A DNA stretch of 63,064 bases from JBHJGO01 sp050331715 (GCA_050331715.1 JBHJGO010000025.1:1-63064), one strand, 5' to 3'. Shown: positions 1 to 9,815, numbered from the stretch's first letter. Notes: generated by a model not told the origin, from the sequence alone. Program-made: numbers and translations.

Positions 1-56
1 TTAGTAATTGCCGGGATTCGTTGGATAGTCGGGAATCGCTTAGTTTAGAATGGTCG

Positions 57-106
57 GTATATTCTGCGTGTATATTCTGCGGGTATATGCTGCGGGTATA
101 TTCTGA
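57..106. repeat. 13-bp tandem repeat, four copies
   Basis: Four head-to-tail copies of a 13-bp unit (consensus GTATATTCTGCGG) start at 57, 70, 83 and 96; the third has one substitution and the fourth is cut short. They lie about 120 bp upstream of the first gene. The rest of 1-226 shows no gene. Function unknown; replication slippage would explain the array. Confidence 0.85.
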
Positions 107-226
107 AAATACCCACTCCACATAGACCACACAGACGTTGAACTTTGCCTGTTCTGTTAAGAATCCAGAAAATACTTCCAGTCCTGCTGTTGTAACCAAT
201 AGCCCATCCATCAGGAGAACGAATCC

Positions 227-823
227 ATGAGTCCTAAATTTGCTGAAATTGCCTTTACGCCCGCCGTTAAAGCTATCCAAGAGTACTACGGTTCGCGGGA
301 AGCTTATCAAAAATTCGTTGAAAATGGCCCCGCCAACGATACATTAACGCCAGACATCATTGCATTTATCCAGCAACGCGATAGCTTCTATCTGGGATCA
401 GTCAGTGAAACCGGCTGGCCCTACATTCAATTTCGCGGCGGCCCCGTTGGTTTCCTGCGGGTTATTGATGACAAAACGCTGGGCTTTGCTGACTTCTCAG
501 GCAATAATCAATTCCTTAGCACGGGTAATTTCTCTAAAAATGACCGGGCCTTTCTATTTTTGATGGACTATCCAAATCGGCGTCGCTTGAAAATTTGGGG
601 GAGGGCAAAGGTTGTTGAGGATGCAGCATGGATTGAACGGTTAAGGATTCCAGGTTACACAGGCAATCCTCAGCGGGCATTTTTGATCACCGTCGAAGCC
701 TGGGATCGCAACTGTCCTCAGCATATTCCTCGCAAGTATTCTGAGGATGATATTGCTGCCATCACTGAACCGCTCCTGGCTCGTATTGCTGAACTTGAGG
801 CTCAACTCGAACAATCTAGCTAG
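227..823 (+). CDS. pyridoxamine 5'-phosphate oxidase-like FMN-binding protein
   Basis: A 198-residue protein of the PPOX-like split-barrel flavin-binding family. The central stretch with FYLGSVSETGWPYIQ, RGGPVGFLRV and LKIWGRAKVVED is the typical FMN-binding barrel of this group, seen around residues 50-130; the last 20 residues look like a short coiled coil. Such proteins bind FMN or a related cofactor and are usually soluble oxidoreductases of unknown substrate. The ATG is preceded by AGGAG at 213-217. No operon partner: the next gene is about 70 bp downstream and unrelated. The family is secure; the substrate is not known. Confidence 0.85.
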   Translation: MSPKFAEIAFTPAVKAIQEYYGSREAYQKFVENGPANDTLTPDIIAFIQQRDSFYLGSVSETGWPYIQFRGGPVGFLRVIDDKTLGFADFSGNNQFLSTGNFSKNDRAFLFLMDYPNRRRLKIWGRAKVVEDAAWIERLRIPGYTGNPQRAFLITVEAWDRNCPQHIPRKYSEDDIAAITEPLLARIAELEAQLEQSS

Positions 824-890
824 GCAAGCATCCTGAATGGGCTATCTTGAAGGAAGGCTTAGAATCGTCAATTAAGTCGTTTAAAGTGAC

Positions 891-3524
891 ATGGCATCTA
901 CTCCTTCCTCCGCATCCGGTTCTGGTTCCTCTGCTCAGGAGAGGACTGATTTAGAAGCTGGACTAACCGCACTCAAGCAGCAAAACTACCAACAGGCAAT
1001 TGTTCTGCTAGAGTCCCTAGTGGAAAAAGCGTCCAGTCCCTCAGTTCAACTCCGGGCTAAAATCGGATTAGTCATGGCCCACGAAAAAATTGGCAATCCA
1101 GCCAAAGCGCTAGACCTCTGCAACAGCTTAACCCAAGCGTCTAGTCCAAAGATTCAGAACTGGGCTGTACAAACACTAACCCGACTTCAAAACGCTTCAT
1201 CGTCCCCTTCCATCCCGGTTCAAAATCCTTCAACCTCATCAAATCCCCCAAGCGCTTCAAATTTCCCAAATCCTGCACAATCTTCCCCAACTCAACCCAT
1301 CGAGACCGGGTTCGTCCCCTTTGACGTCACTTCATCCGGGACGAAACCATCGACACAGCCTCCAACACCGCCTCAGCAATCTACCTCAGCAATTCCTGAG
1401 ACTGGATTTGTACCCTTCGATGCGGTTCAACCCACTGAATCTCAGCAGAAGCCGGATCAGTCTTATGTTCCAAATATTCAACTTCCACTAGAAACCCCCT
1501 CATCTCAAACCGCCTCTGAGAATTTCCCCGTAGAATTGCCCGAATCCCAACCCATGTCGGAAGGTTTGCCGGATGAGACATCTGAAACAATTGCCAGGGA
1601 TGCAGCGATTCAAGCGCCAGAACCGACTGAGGAAGTTGAACCATTAACCCATGATCTAACTCAACCCATTGCTCCCCCTGAAACCCAATGGCAGTGGCAA
1701 CAGGCGGGTCGAGCCGAGAGCTGGAGACGACTGCGACGCATGAAGTCAACCCAATACAGGATTGAACAACTCCTAACCGCATTAGCCCTGTTCTGGCTGG
1801 TTCCGCGTGTGATCCATTTCGGGATGGATTTGATTAATGATCTGCTGTATCGATTGCCCGTAGTTCAACCCATTCAACTACTGTACCGTGATCCCACAGG
1901 AGCAGTTTGGATTGGAATGGCAATTTTGTTTGTATTTTCTCCCTGGCTGTTGGATGGGGTTCTGAGGGTTTGTTACGGGATGCAGCCCCTACCGATGACA
2001 ACCCTGTTTCAACGGAGCCAGGAAGCCAACCGCATCCTGCATCAGTATTGCCAAGCCCGCAACTGGCAAGTTCCGGCCCTACGAATTCTGCCAACTAACG
2101 CACCCATGGCCCTCACCTATGGCTGCTGGCCCCGATTCGCCCGAATTGTTGTGAGTCAGGGGCTCTTGGATCAACTGGAACCGGATGAGATTGCTGTAAT
2201 TTACGGTCGAGAAATCGCTCACATCGGTCAGTGGAACGTCCTGATCATGACCTTCGTAACAGTCGTATTACAAGTTCCCTACCTGCTCTACAGTCAATTG
2301 CATCGCTTGCCGGAACAGTTGATTAAGCATTCCCCATCCTGGGTACCGAACAGCTTGCAGAACGGCTTACAACGTTTGCTCTGGGTTCTAAAACCTCTGA
2401 CCTGGATCATCTCACCAATGAGTTATGCCTGCTACTGGTTGCTGCGGTGGCCTGCTCTTTGGATTTCGCAGCGGCGCGTGTACTACAGCGATCGCATCGC
2501 CTGTAATCTCACCGGCAATCCCAATGGATTGATTCGGGCTTTGCTAAAGATTTCTGTGGGAGTCAGCCGTGAGATCGAAATCCAGGGTAAAACTCCAGAA
2601 GTATTGGAAGGATTGGGTTTGTTGACTCCGGTAAGTTATCAATCGACCTTACCCCTTCGTCGTCTCGTACCCAACTTTACCCTGGAACCGGGTTTGGAAT
2701 GGGACTTGAAGAATCCCTATCGCAAGTGGCTGACGTTGAATCAGCCCCATCCTTTGACGGGGGAGCGCTTGCAACTGCTCTGTTTCTATGCCAAATTTTG
2801 GGAACTTGAACCGGAGTTGTTCCTGACCTTACCAGAAACCAAATCCTCTAAGACTGCGAAACGTTGGAAAAAGGCAGAATGGTCTCGCTTGTTCGAACAG
2901 GGTGCTCCCTTCTTTGGGGTAATTGCAGGTTTGCTGCTGGGAGGGCTGCTATGGCTGCTGGGGGGCATTTTTTCACTGCTTGGGATCTGGCAATTGGAAT
3001 GGCTTTTGGGCGATCGCTCCCTACTACTGGGTTCGATTCCGATCTGCGTTGGTTTGGGAATATTTCTCCGGATCAATCGATTTTTCCCCGATATCAAGCC
3101 GAGAAATCAACTGAAAAATCCTGACCTGAGTCAGTTGGTGCAAAATCCTGATCCGATTCCTTTAGACAGCCAAGCCGTCTATCTTGAAGGAACACTGCTG
3201 GGTCGAACTGGCGTTGAAAACTTTTGGGAACAGGACTTGCTGTTACAAACCTCAACCGGGTTGATTCCCCTGCATCATATCCCCCAATGGACACCTCTCA
3301 GCTATTTCTGGCCGCAGTTACAGCGCCCAAGTCATCTGGTTGGTCAGGCGGTTAATGTTGTGGGTTGGTGGCGGCGAGGAGCCCAACCCTGGATTGATCT
3401 GGAACTGATTCAAAGTCGTGATCAGAAAACGACTATTCTGGCTGGACATCCGATTTGGTCAACGGTGTTGGGATTGGTTATAGTGTGTTGGGGCGTCTAC
3501 GTGATTATTTCAGGGTCTGGTTAA
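891..3524 (+). CDS. TPR protein fused to a degenerate M48 peptidase-like membrane domain
   Basis: An 877-residue membrane protein in three parts. Residues about 15-105 form TPR-like helices. Residues about 105-270 are a Pro/Ser/Thr/Gln-rich linker in which the motif ETGFVPFD occurs twice. The rest is an M48 (HtpX/Ste24)-like domain with several membrane helices, two near residues 290-360 and a Gly/Leu-rich pair near 690-730. The position of the zinc motif HExxH reads R-E-I-A-H (residues 440-444), and the third ligand glutamate, expected in the RRxExxAD motif, is replaced in RRVYYSD. Two of three zinc ligands are therefore missing, so it is probably not an active protease and may be a scaffold. 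Compare the intact M48 gene at 42073. The start is the first ATG and lacks a strong Shine-Dalgarno sequence. Confidence 0.75.
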   Translation: MASTPSSASGSGSSAQERTDLEAGLTALKQQNYQQAIVLLESLVEKASSPSVQLRAKIGLVMAHEKIGNPAKALDLCNSLTQASSPKIQNWAVQTLTRLQNASSSPSIPVQNPSTSSNPPSASNFPNPAQSSPTQPIETGFVPFDVTSSGTKPSTQPPTPPQQSTSAIPETGFVPFDAVQPTESQQKPDQSYVPNIQLPLETPSSQTASENFPVELPESQPMSEGLPDETSETIARDAAIQAPEPTEEVEPLTHDLTQPIAPPETQWQWQQAGRAESWRRLRRMKSTQYRIEQLLTALALFWLVPRVIHFGMDLINDLLYRLPVVQPIQLLYRDPTGAVWIGMAILFVFSPWLLDGVLRVCYGMQPLPMTTLFQRSQEANRILHQYCQARNWQVPALRILPTNAPMALTYGCWPRFARIVVSQGLLDQLEPDEIAVIYGREIAHIGQWNVLIMTFVTVVLQVPYLLYSQLHRLPEQLIKHSPSWVPNSLQNGLQRLLWVLKPLTWIISPMSYACYWLLRWPALWISQRRVYYSDRIACNLTGNPNGLIRALLKISVGVSREIEIQGKTPEVLEGLGLLTPVSYQSTLPLRRLVPNFTLEPGLEWDLKNPYRKWLTLNQPHPLTGERLQLLCFYAKFWELEPELFLTLPETKSSKTAKRWKKAEWSRLFEQGAPFFGVIAGLLLGGLLWLLGGIFSLLGIWQLEWLLGDRSLLLGSIPICVGLGIFLRINRFFPDIKPRNQLKNPDLSQLVQNPDPIPLDSQAVYLEGTLLGRTGVENFWEQDLLLQTSTGLIPLHHIPQWTPLSYFWPQLQRPSHLVGQAVNVVGWWRRGAQPWIDLELIQSRDQKTTILAGHPIWSTVLGLVIVCWGVYVIISGSG

Positions 3525-4381
3525 CTGTTAGGGTTCCGACTCAATGCAGAGCAAATTGAGTGGGAGACAAAGAGGTTATCGTTTCCCCTTCCTACCGTAG
3601 ACTCAGGTTTGGTTTGCATTCAGATAGCGTAGGTGTTACATTTCTTTACATGAAACCGTTGAAAATTGGGCTAGTTTTTTTGTTTAAAGGGGGGAATGTC
3701 CAAAACTTTGCAGCGAGACTCTTGTGAACAGGACGCTGGAATCAGTCACTTTGTTCTTGGCAGTGTGTCTTTCCAGCTAGTCATTTGAGTTTTTCTGAAG
3801 GTGTGCTATTTTAAGGGATAGTGGAAAAATTCTCCCTGTTCAGGTTGGCTTGCTAGATGGTGTATCGGATCCGTACTGTTCCTCTAATTAGATTGGTCAG
3901 TGGCTGAGCAGTTTTGTTCTAGGGTAGATACCGCAATCCTACCTGTAATATGCTGAGGTAAGCGTTGCATGGAGCGCAGACTCCGAATGATGTCAAAGCA
4001 GGATCTACCGGTATAGTCTTAGGAATTTTGTTTACATCCTTAAGTTAGGTGAAATAGAGCTTTGCAGCAACATGTGAAGAGATGTCGAGAGGAACAAATG
4101 CTACTGGTTTCAGGTAGTGTGTCCTTGCACCTTCTTCTGTTTTTGCTGTGACGAAGCATATTATTCCCTGGTTGTGTAGTCCTGACTATGAAAGGAGTTA
4201 TCTCAGTCGAAAAGACAGTTCATATGAAGCTTACTGTGTCACGTGGGGTTGCTTGTATTGTTATATATCAAGTTTAATGTCTATCCCAGTCAGCACTTAT
4301 CTAAGCAGATTGGTTTCATTGAATCGTTTATCCAAGTCGTGTTTATCTGAAGTATTTCAAAATCAATTGGAGGTTTGACTC
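3525..4381. other. 857-bp gene-free region upstream of the RRM gene
   Basis: No convincing coding sequence on either strand. Just after the upstream stop there is a 7-bp inverted repeat (ACTCAAT ... ATTGAGT, about 3539-3563) without a T-run. The remainder is AT-rich with several short palindromes and ends in a clear GGAGG at 4369-4373 before the next ATG. Cyanobacterial RRM genes are commonly cold-induced with long 5' leaders, so much of this may be leader RNA; that is inference. Confidence 0.5.
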
Positions 4382-4849
4382 ATGCCCGTTCGTCTTTATA
4401 TCGGTAATTTGCCCAAGGAAATTGATCGACAGGAGTTGCAGTCCGTATTTGCTGAAGAGGGTGATTCTGTGACGACTAAGGTCATCACGGATCGTAAGAC
4501 AGGTAAGTGCCGTGGATTTGGGTTCGTCACCGTTCCCGATGAAATGGCTGACCAAATCGTTGAGAAGTATAACGGTGTCGAATTTAAGGATACCGCTCTC
4601 AAAATTGAGAAGGCACTACCCCGCAAAAAGGGTAAGGGCGACAAGGAAGGAGAAGCGGCAGAGGAAGAATCTCGGCCTGTTTCAAAGAACAATTCTAGCC
4701 CTACCAAAGGCCGGAAGAAGTCTCCTGGGAAAGCAAGTGCGGGGGTTGCGAGTTCATCGACCGATACCACCGCTACTCAGCCCGATCCTCGCTGGGCCAA
4801 TGAGTTGGAAAAGTTAAAACAAATGCTCTCTGCACAAACAACTAACTAG
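4382..4849 (+). CDS. RRM-domain RNA-binding protein (cyanobacterial Rbp type)
   Basis: A 155-residue protein with one N-terminal RNA-recognition motif, residues about 1-80. RNP2 reads LYIGNLP and RNP1 reads CRGFGFVTV, with aromatic residues in both placed for RNA stacking. The C-terminal half is rich in Lys, Ser, Glu and Thr and looks disordered, then ends in a short helix. Cyanobacterial Rbp proteins bind RNA, are often induced by cold, and some help localise thylakoid-protein mRNAs. The ATG has GGAGG nine bases upstream. It stands alone after an 857-bp gene-free region. The tail is longer than the short glycine-rich tails of many Rbp proteins. Confidence 0.92.
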   Translation: MPVRLYIGNLPKEIDRQELQSVFAEEGDSVTTKVITDRKTGKCRGFGFVTVPDEMADQIVEKYNGVEFKDTALKIEKALPRKKGKGDKEGEAAEEESRPVSKNNSSPTKGRKKSPGKASAGVASSSTDTTATQPDPRWANELEKLKQMLSAQTTN

Positions 4850-4946
4850 AGTATCCTAACGGGAATACTTCAGCAGTTGGGAGTGGGTAACGTCAGGAAA
4901 CGAGAACTTGCTGTTCTTGAGCTTTTTTCCAAATCAACGACTGGGC

Positions 4947-5789
4947 TTAGCACTCAAGCAGTAGCTTTTCCAGATCAACGCCAGCAATTTTATCAAGAAT
5001 ATATTGCTGCTCCTCTGGTGTAAACACTTGATAGAACTTTTGCGAGTTCCTGTTTTCCAGCCTGGACTCTACCTTCCTGCCGGAAGAGTTGATGAGTCTA
5101 TCGGCTTCCAATCTGTAGTTTGTGACCATGCAATCACTGAATTCTAGGCCCATAAATTGGCAGAGCCTTTTCAAGACGGTCTCTGTTTCTTCTAGAAGCT
5201 GCTCGTAACGGATACCGACATGGTTGGGCTGAGGCAAGTACTTTTCACTGGCCGCAATTGCCCTGAGCCAATCTTGAATACAGACATCAATGCTACGCGC
5301 GCCCCCCCATGGTTGAGGGTACTTGTTGGTGACCTCGTAGAGCGAGGCAATCACATCAGCTCCATTGCGAATCAGGTGAATGAAGCGGGAGTGGGGAACC
5401 AATTTTTCGATATATTCAATGTAGTAAATGTGATCCGGCGTCTTCTCTAACAAAACCGTTTTTCCCTGTTCTTCCGCCAGAGATTTCAAAATTTTCATGA
5501 ACTTTCGGGTATAATTCCCCATGAAAGGAGTGCGAGGTAGGGAATTCATCAGTTCAGGGCGATTCATCTCATCCTTGAAAAAGGTTTCCATGCGGGGTTT
5601 CAAGCGGCGAGAAATCAAGCCGAGAGCGTATCGCCGGCGTTCGTAGATCACAGGGATGAGGTGATGAAAAAATTGAGATTCTGGAAAGGAGGCAACTTCA
5701 GGGTGGGCCGACAGCAAGCTTTGTAAAAGCGTTGTTCCAGAGCGGGAACAGCCGACGAGAAAGACTGGATAATCTAGCGTTGTTTTCAT
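4947..5789 (-). CDS. sulfotransferase family protein
   Basis: A 280-residue P-loop sulfotransferase. The 5'-phosphosulfate loop is visible near the N terminus (VGCSRSGTTLLQS, residues about 12-24), and the 3'-phosphate site is near RFIHLIRNGADVIAS, about residue 140. Such enzymes move sulfate from PAPS to a sugar, lipid or small molecule; the acceptor cannot be read from sequence. It is divergent from and adjacent to two GT2 genes, which suggests modification of an exported glycan or glycolipid. The assigned ATG lies only about 40 bp from the start of the next gene, so the promoters overlap. Confidence 0.88.
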   Translation of the reverse strand: MKTTLDYPVFLVGCSRSGTTLLQSLLSAHPEVASFPESQFFHHLIPVIYERRRYALGLISRRLKPRMETFFKDEMNRPELMNSLPRTPFMGNYTRKFMKILKSLAEEQGKTVLLEKTPDHIYYIEYIEKLVPHSRFIHLIRNGADVIASLYEVTNKYPQPWGGARSIDVCIQDWLRAIAASEKYLPQPNHVGIRYEQLLEETETVLKRLCQFMGLEFSDCMVTNYRLEADRLINSSGRKVESRLENRNSQKFYQVFTPEEQQYILDKIAGVDLEKLLLEC

Positions 5790-5829
5790 GGATTCGTATT
5801 CTGAGTTGGTATTCTACGCAAGTCCTTCT

Positions 5830-6827
5830 ATGCCTTTGATTTCTGTCGTTGTTCCAGTCTATAACGGTGAAAAAACGATTCGAGAAACGGTTGAATCTGT
5901 TCTCAACCAAACTTTCCAAGACTTTGAGCTTATTGTAATCAATGATGGTTCAACGGACTCGACCCAGAAGTACTGGGGCAGATCTCAGATCCCCGTTTAC
6001 GGATTTTCTCCTATCCGAATGCGGGATTGCCTGCCAGTCGGAATCGAGGCATTGATCGCGCCCAAGGGGAGTTTGTCGCCTTCATTGATGCAGATGATTT
6101 GTGGACACCGGATAAGCTTGCCACCCAGCAACAAGTCCTTCAGGAAAATTCCCAGGTCACAGTGGTCTATAGCTGGACAGACTATATCGATGAAGATAGT
6201 CAATTGCTTCATCCAGGCGATCGCCTTTCGGTTCAGGGAAATGCCTATCCCCACCTCCTCTTGAGTAACATCCTAGAAAACGGTTCCAGTCCCCTAATTC
6301 GCCGCCACGCCTTCGAGCAGGTGGGAACATTTGATGAATCGCTCAGGGCGGCTGAGGATTGGGATATGTGGATTCGTCTGGCGGAAAAATACTCATTTTT
6401 TACCGTTGAAGCTCCTCAGATTCTCTATCGAGTTTCCAGTGCTTCCATGTCAACCAATGTGCTGCGTCAGGAGGCAGAAACCCTGAAGGTGATCCAGCGG
6501 GCCTTTGCGATGGCTCCGGCTGAATACCAACCTTTAAAAAAAGCTAGCCTGGCCAACCTCTACAAGTATCTCACCTTCAAAGCACTGGATGTTAATCTGG
6601 ATTCACTGTCGGTTCCCCAACAAAATGGTCGATTAGCCCTCCGCTTCCTCTCCCAGATTTTAATCAATCATCCTGCTATGATGCGGCAGCGAGTCACGTT
6701 GAGAACCCTACTGAAGATTCTAACGATTATGACCTTGCCATCATCTCAGGCCCAGCAAGTACTGGAAAAATTCGGTCGGATTGATAATGTCGGTGCGCTG
6801 ATGATGAGTATTCAAGTCGAGCCATAG
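5830..6827 (+). pseudogene. GT2 family glycosyltransferase, frameshifted
   Basis: A GT-A fold family 2 glycosyltransferase broken by a -1 frameshift. The first frame runs from ATG 5830 (MPLISVVVPVYNGEKT) to NDGSTDST. The second frame resumes immediately with EVLGQISDPRLRIFSYPNAG, ASRNRG and the catalytic FIDADDLW, then EDWDMWIRLAEK. The switch lies in the C-run at about 5963-5966; one extra C there restores a continuous protein of about 332 residues colinear with the neighbour at 6840. An apparent TTG start at 6027 lies inside the domain and is not a real start. This is either a recent mutation or a sequencing error in a homopolymer. Confidence 0.85.
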
Positions 6828-6839
6828 GGGGAAGTTGAG

Positions 6840-7829
6840 ATGTCAGCCATTGATATACCAAGGGTTTCTGTCGTTATTCCGGTCTATAACGGTGAAAAAA
6901 CCATTGCTGAAACCATTGAATCTGTTCTGGCCCAGAGCTTACAAGACTTTGAACTGATTGTAATTAACGATGGTTCAACGGATAAAACCCTGGAGGTGAT
7001 TGCATCGTTTCACGATCCACGATTGCGGGTTCTCAGCTATCCCAATGCAGGGTTGTCCGCCAGTCGTAACCGTGGAATTCAGCAGGCAAGCGGGGAATAT
7101 ATCTCCTTTATCGACGCTGATGATCTCTGGACACCCGATAAATTGGAAACCCAAGCCGAGGCATTAGCAACCCGTCCGGAGGCGGCGGTGGCTTACAGTT
7201 GGACGGATCTGATCGATCAGTCTAGTCAATTTCTTGCCCCGGACAGTCGCGCACAGTGGTCTGGAAATGTCTATCCCCATATCCTCCTAGGCTCCTTCCC
7301 AGCTAGCGGTTCTAACGTATTGGTGCGCCGCTCAGCCTTTCAGGTTGTAGGGGGATTTGATGAGAGTTTGAAGTCTGCGGAGGATTGGGAGATGTGGATT
7401 CGATTGGCGGCCAGGTATCCTTTTGTCGTGGTTCCAAAGGCACAAATCCTGTATCGTATTGCTCCCGGATCAATGTCCACTCAACTCGATCGGCAGGAAG
7501 CAGAAAGTTTAAAGGTAATCGAACGAGCCTTTCAGCAGGCTCCCGGAAATTTGCAATATCTCAAATCTCGTAGTTTAGGTAATTTGTACAAATATCTGAC
7601 TTCCAGAGCCTTAGACAACTATCAAAGTCAACGGGCACTAGTATTTTTCTGGAAAGCTGTCCGGCATGACCCAAGCCTAGCGAAGCATCGCATCACCACA
7701 AAGGTTTTATTCAAAAGTCTTGCCCTTGTATTGCTGCCTACTCCTCTAGCAGGTGCTACTTTTGCCAGGATGGGGCAATGGGCCAATACGAAGACATTAC
7801 TAGGTTATATCAGTTTGGAGGTGGATTAA
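6840..7829 (+). CDS. GT2 family glycosyltransferase
   Basis: A 329-residue family 2 glycosyltransferase with a nucleotide-sugar fold: VSVVIPVYNGEKT at the N terminus, VINDGSTDKT, then the metal-binding FIDADDLW near residue 98 and the acceptor-side motif EDWEMWIRLAAR. The C-terminal 100 residues are a helical tail without clear membrane segments. It starts 12 bp after the preceding, frameshifted copy and is colinear with it along its whole length, so the two arose by tandem duplication. It probably adds a sugar in cell-surface glycan synthesis together with the sulfotransferase at 4947. Substrate unknown. GGGGGAAG precedes the ATG. Confidence 0.9.
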   Translation: MSAIDIPRVSVVIPVYNGEKTIAETIESVLAQSLQDFELIVINDGSTDKTLEVIASFHDPRLRVLSYPNAGLSASRNRGIQQASGEYISFIDADDLWTPDKLETQAEALATRPEAAVAYSWTDLIDQSSQFLAPDSRAQWSGNVYPHILLGSFPASGSNVLVRRSAFQVVGGFDESLKSAEDWEMWIRLAARYPFVVVPKAQILYRIAPGSMSTQLDRQEAESLKVIERAFQQAPGNLQYLKSRSLGNLYKYLTSRALDNYQSQRALVFFWKAVRHDPSLAKHRITTKVLFKSLALVLLPTPLAGATFARMGQWANTKTLLGYISLEVD

Positions 7830-7926
7830 CTCAGTCACAACTTAAACCATCTACCACTGCGCCATATCTTCAGTTTCTTCAGTCGGGTGAATTCTACCAA
7901 GATATCCCTATGCTAGATTAGAGATT

Positions 7927-8394
7927 ATGGGTAAAGACAGTAATGGTTATAAGATTGTCAGCGACAATCGCAAAGCGCGCTTTCTCTATGAAATACTAGA
8001 GACCTATCAGGCTGGCATCGAGTTGCATGGCACTGAGGTGAAATCCATCCGGGCCGGACGAGTCAACATTCAGGATGGCTACGCCCTGATTCGTAACGGA
8101 GAGGCTTGGTTACTCAATGTTCACATCTCACCCTACGAACCTGCTAGTGGCTACTTTAACCACGATCCCCGCCGCAGTCGGAAATTACTCCTGCATCGCC
8201 AGGAAATCAATAAATTGTTGGGTCAGGTGGAACAAAAGGGGTTAACGTTGGTTCCCTTGAAAATGTACCTCAAGAATGGCCGGGTCAAGGTCGATATTGG
8301 TCTGGCGCGAGGTAAGAAGCTGCATGATAAGCGACAATCGATTAAGGAGCGGGATGATAAGCGAGCGATGGCCAGAGCCGTCAAGCAGTACTAA
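7927..8394 (+). CDS. smpB: SsrA-binding protein SmpB
   Basis: A 155-residue SmpB, the partner of tmRNA in rescue of stalled ribosomes. Conserved stretches include YEILETYQAGIELHGTEVKS and RAGRVNIQDGYA near the N terminus, HEPASGYFNH-like residues in the middle (YEPASGYFNH), and the basic tail around KLHDKRQSIKERD that inserts into the mRNA channel. Length is usual for the family. tmRNA itself is not in this window. fumC follows 14 bp downstream on the same strand. Confidence 0.97.
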   Translation: MGKDSNGYKIVSDNRKARFLYEILETYQAGIELHGTEVKSIRAGRVNIQDGYALIRNGEAWLLNVHISPYEPASGYFNHDPRRSRKLLLHRQEINKLLGQVEQKGLTLVPLKMYLKNGRVKVDIGLARGKKLHDKRQSIKERDDKRAMARAVKQY

Positions 8395-8408
8395 TTAGAC
8401 CCATTATC

Positions 8409-9815
8409 ATGAATCAGCCGTTGAATTCACCAGCAACTCGGACAGAGCAGGACAGCATGGGGGAAATTTCTGTACCCTCAGATCGCTATTGGGGAGCACA
8501 AACCCAGCGATCGCTGCACTTTTTCTCGATTGGTGAGGATGTGATTCCGGCTGAAGTGATTACTGCCTTCGCCCAGCTCAAACAGGCAACCGCCCGTACC
8601 AATCAACAGTTAGGCAGACTCCCTGCGGATAAAGCGGATTTAATTGCCCAGGCCGCTCAGGAGATTATTGACGGTCAACATCGGGAAAACTTTCCACTAC
8701 GGGTTTGGATGACAGGCAGCGGCACACAGTGCAACATGAACGTCAATGAAGTGATCGCTAATCGAGCGATTGAACTGGCCGGGGGAACCCTGGGTAGCAA
8801 AGATCCGATTCATCCGAATGATCATGTTAATTTGTCCCAGTCCTCTAACGATACTTTCCCAACGGCGATGCACATCGCGGCAGCCGTTTCACTAAATCGG
8901 TGTCTGATTCCGAAGGTAAAAAAGATGCGGGATGCGCTGCAAGGGAAAGCGGCAGCCTTTGCAGAAATTGTCAAAATTGGTCGCACCCACCTCCAGGATG
9001 CGGTGCCTCTAACCCTGGGTCAGGAATTTTCTGGTTATGTGGCCCAGTTGGATGCTGATTTGCGGCGGATCAAGTCGGTTCTTCCGGATCTGTATGAATT
9101 GGCCATTGGAGGAACAGCAGTGGGGACAGGTCTGAATGCTCCCCCAGGGTTTGCAGTGGGAGTGGCGGAGCGGATTCAGCAGCTCACCGGACTTCCCTTT
9201 GTTTCGGCTCCCAATAAATTTGCGGCAATTGCAGCCCACGACGCCATTGTGATGGCCAGTGGGGTGTTGAAAACTCTGGCCTGTTCTTTGATGAAAATTG
9301 CCAATGATATTCGGTTACTCGGTAGTGGGCCACGTTGCGGTTTAGGAGAATTAATCCTGCCGGAAAACGAACCGGGTTCCTCCATCATGCCCGGAAAAGT
9401 GAATCCAACCCAGTGCGAAGCCATGACCATGGTGGCGGCCCAGGTGATAGGATACGATACTGCGATTACGATTGCTGGGTCTCAGGGACACTTGGAGCTG
9501 AATGTATTCAAGCCGATGATGATTTTTAACCTGTTGCAATCGGTTAATTTGATGGCCGATAGTTGTAATAATTTCACCGATTTTTTGCTGGCTGGATTGC
9601 AGGCGAACACCACCAAAATTCAGCAATCCGTAGAGCAATCCTTAATGTTAGTGACGGCCTTGAGTCCAACAATTGGCTATGATCGAGCAGCGAAGGTAGC
9701 CCACTACGCCCACCAGAAGGATCTCTCGCTGAAAGAAGCCTGTTTAGAGTTGGGTTACATTTCAGCCGCAGAATTTGATCAGGCCATGGATTTGAAGGCC
9801 ATGACCCAAAGCTAA
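8409..9815 (+). CDS. fumC: class II fumarate hydratase
   Basis: A 468-residue fumarase of the iron-independent class II type, converting fumarate to malate in the incomplete or modified TCA cycle of cyanobacteria. Signature GSSIMPGKVNP is present at about residues 320-330, with TGSGTQCNMNVNEV and GRTHLQDAVP, which form the active site of the homotetramer. Length is standard. It lies just downstream of smpB and its 3' end overlaps the end of the convergent menD gene by 4 bp. Confidence 0.97.
   Translation: MNQPLNSPATRTEQDSMGEISVPSDRYWGAQTQRSLHFFSIGEDVIPAEVITAFAQLKQATARTNQQLGRLPADKADLIAQAAQEIIDGQHRENFPLRVWMTGSGTQCNMNVNEVIANRAIELAGGTLGSKDPIHPNDHVNLSQSSNDTFPTAMHIAAAVSLNRCLIPKVKKMRDALQGKAAAFAEIVKIGRTHLQDAVPLTLGQEFSGYVAQLDADLRRIKSVLPDLYELAIGGTAVGTGLNAPPGFAVGVAERIQQLTGLPFVSAPNKFAAIAAHDAIVMASGVLKTLACSLMKIANDIRLLGSGPRCGLGELILPENEPGSSIMPGKVNPTQCEAMTMVAAQVIGYDTAITIAGSQGHLELNVFKPMMIFNLLQSVNLMADSCNNFTDFLLAGLQANTTKIQQSVEQSLMLVTALSPTIGYDRAAKVAHYAHQKDLSLKEACLELGYISAAEFDQAMDLKAMTQS

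Noticed and set aside
4148..4378. 76-codon frame just before the RRM gene
   Set aside because: No ribosome site or recognisable composition; it ends at the RRM start and lies in what looks like leader sequence.
7840..7900. tRNA-like stretch (GGCGCAGTGGTAG on the minus strand)
   Set aside because: No acceptor stem, anticodon arm or GTTCRA loop can be built around it.
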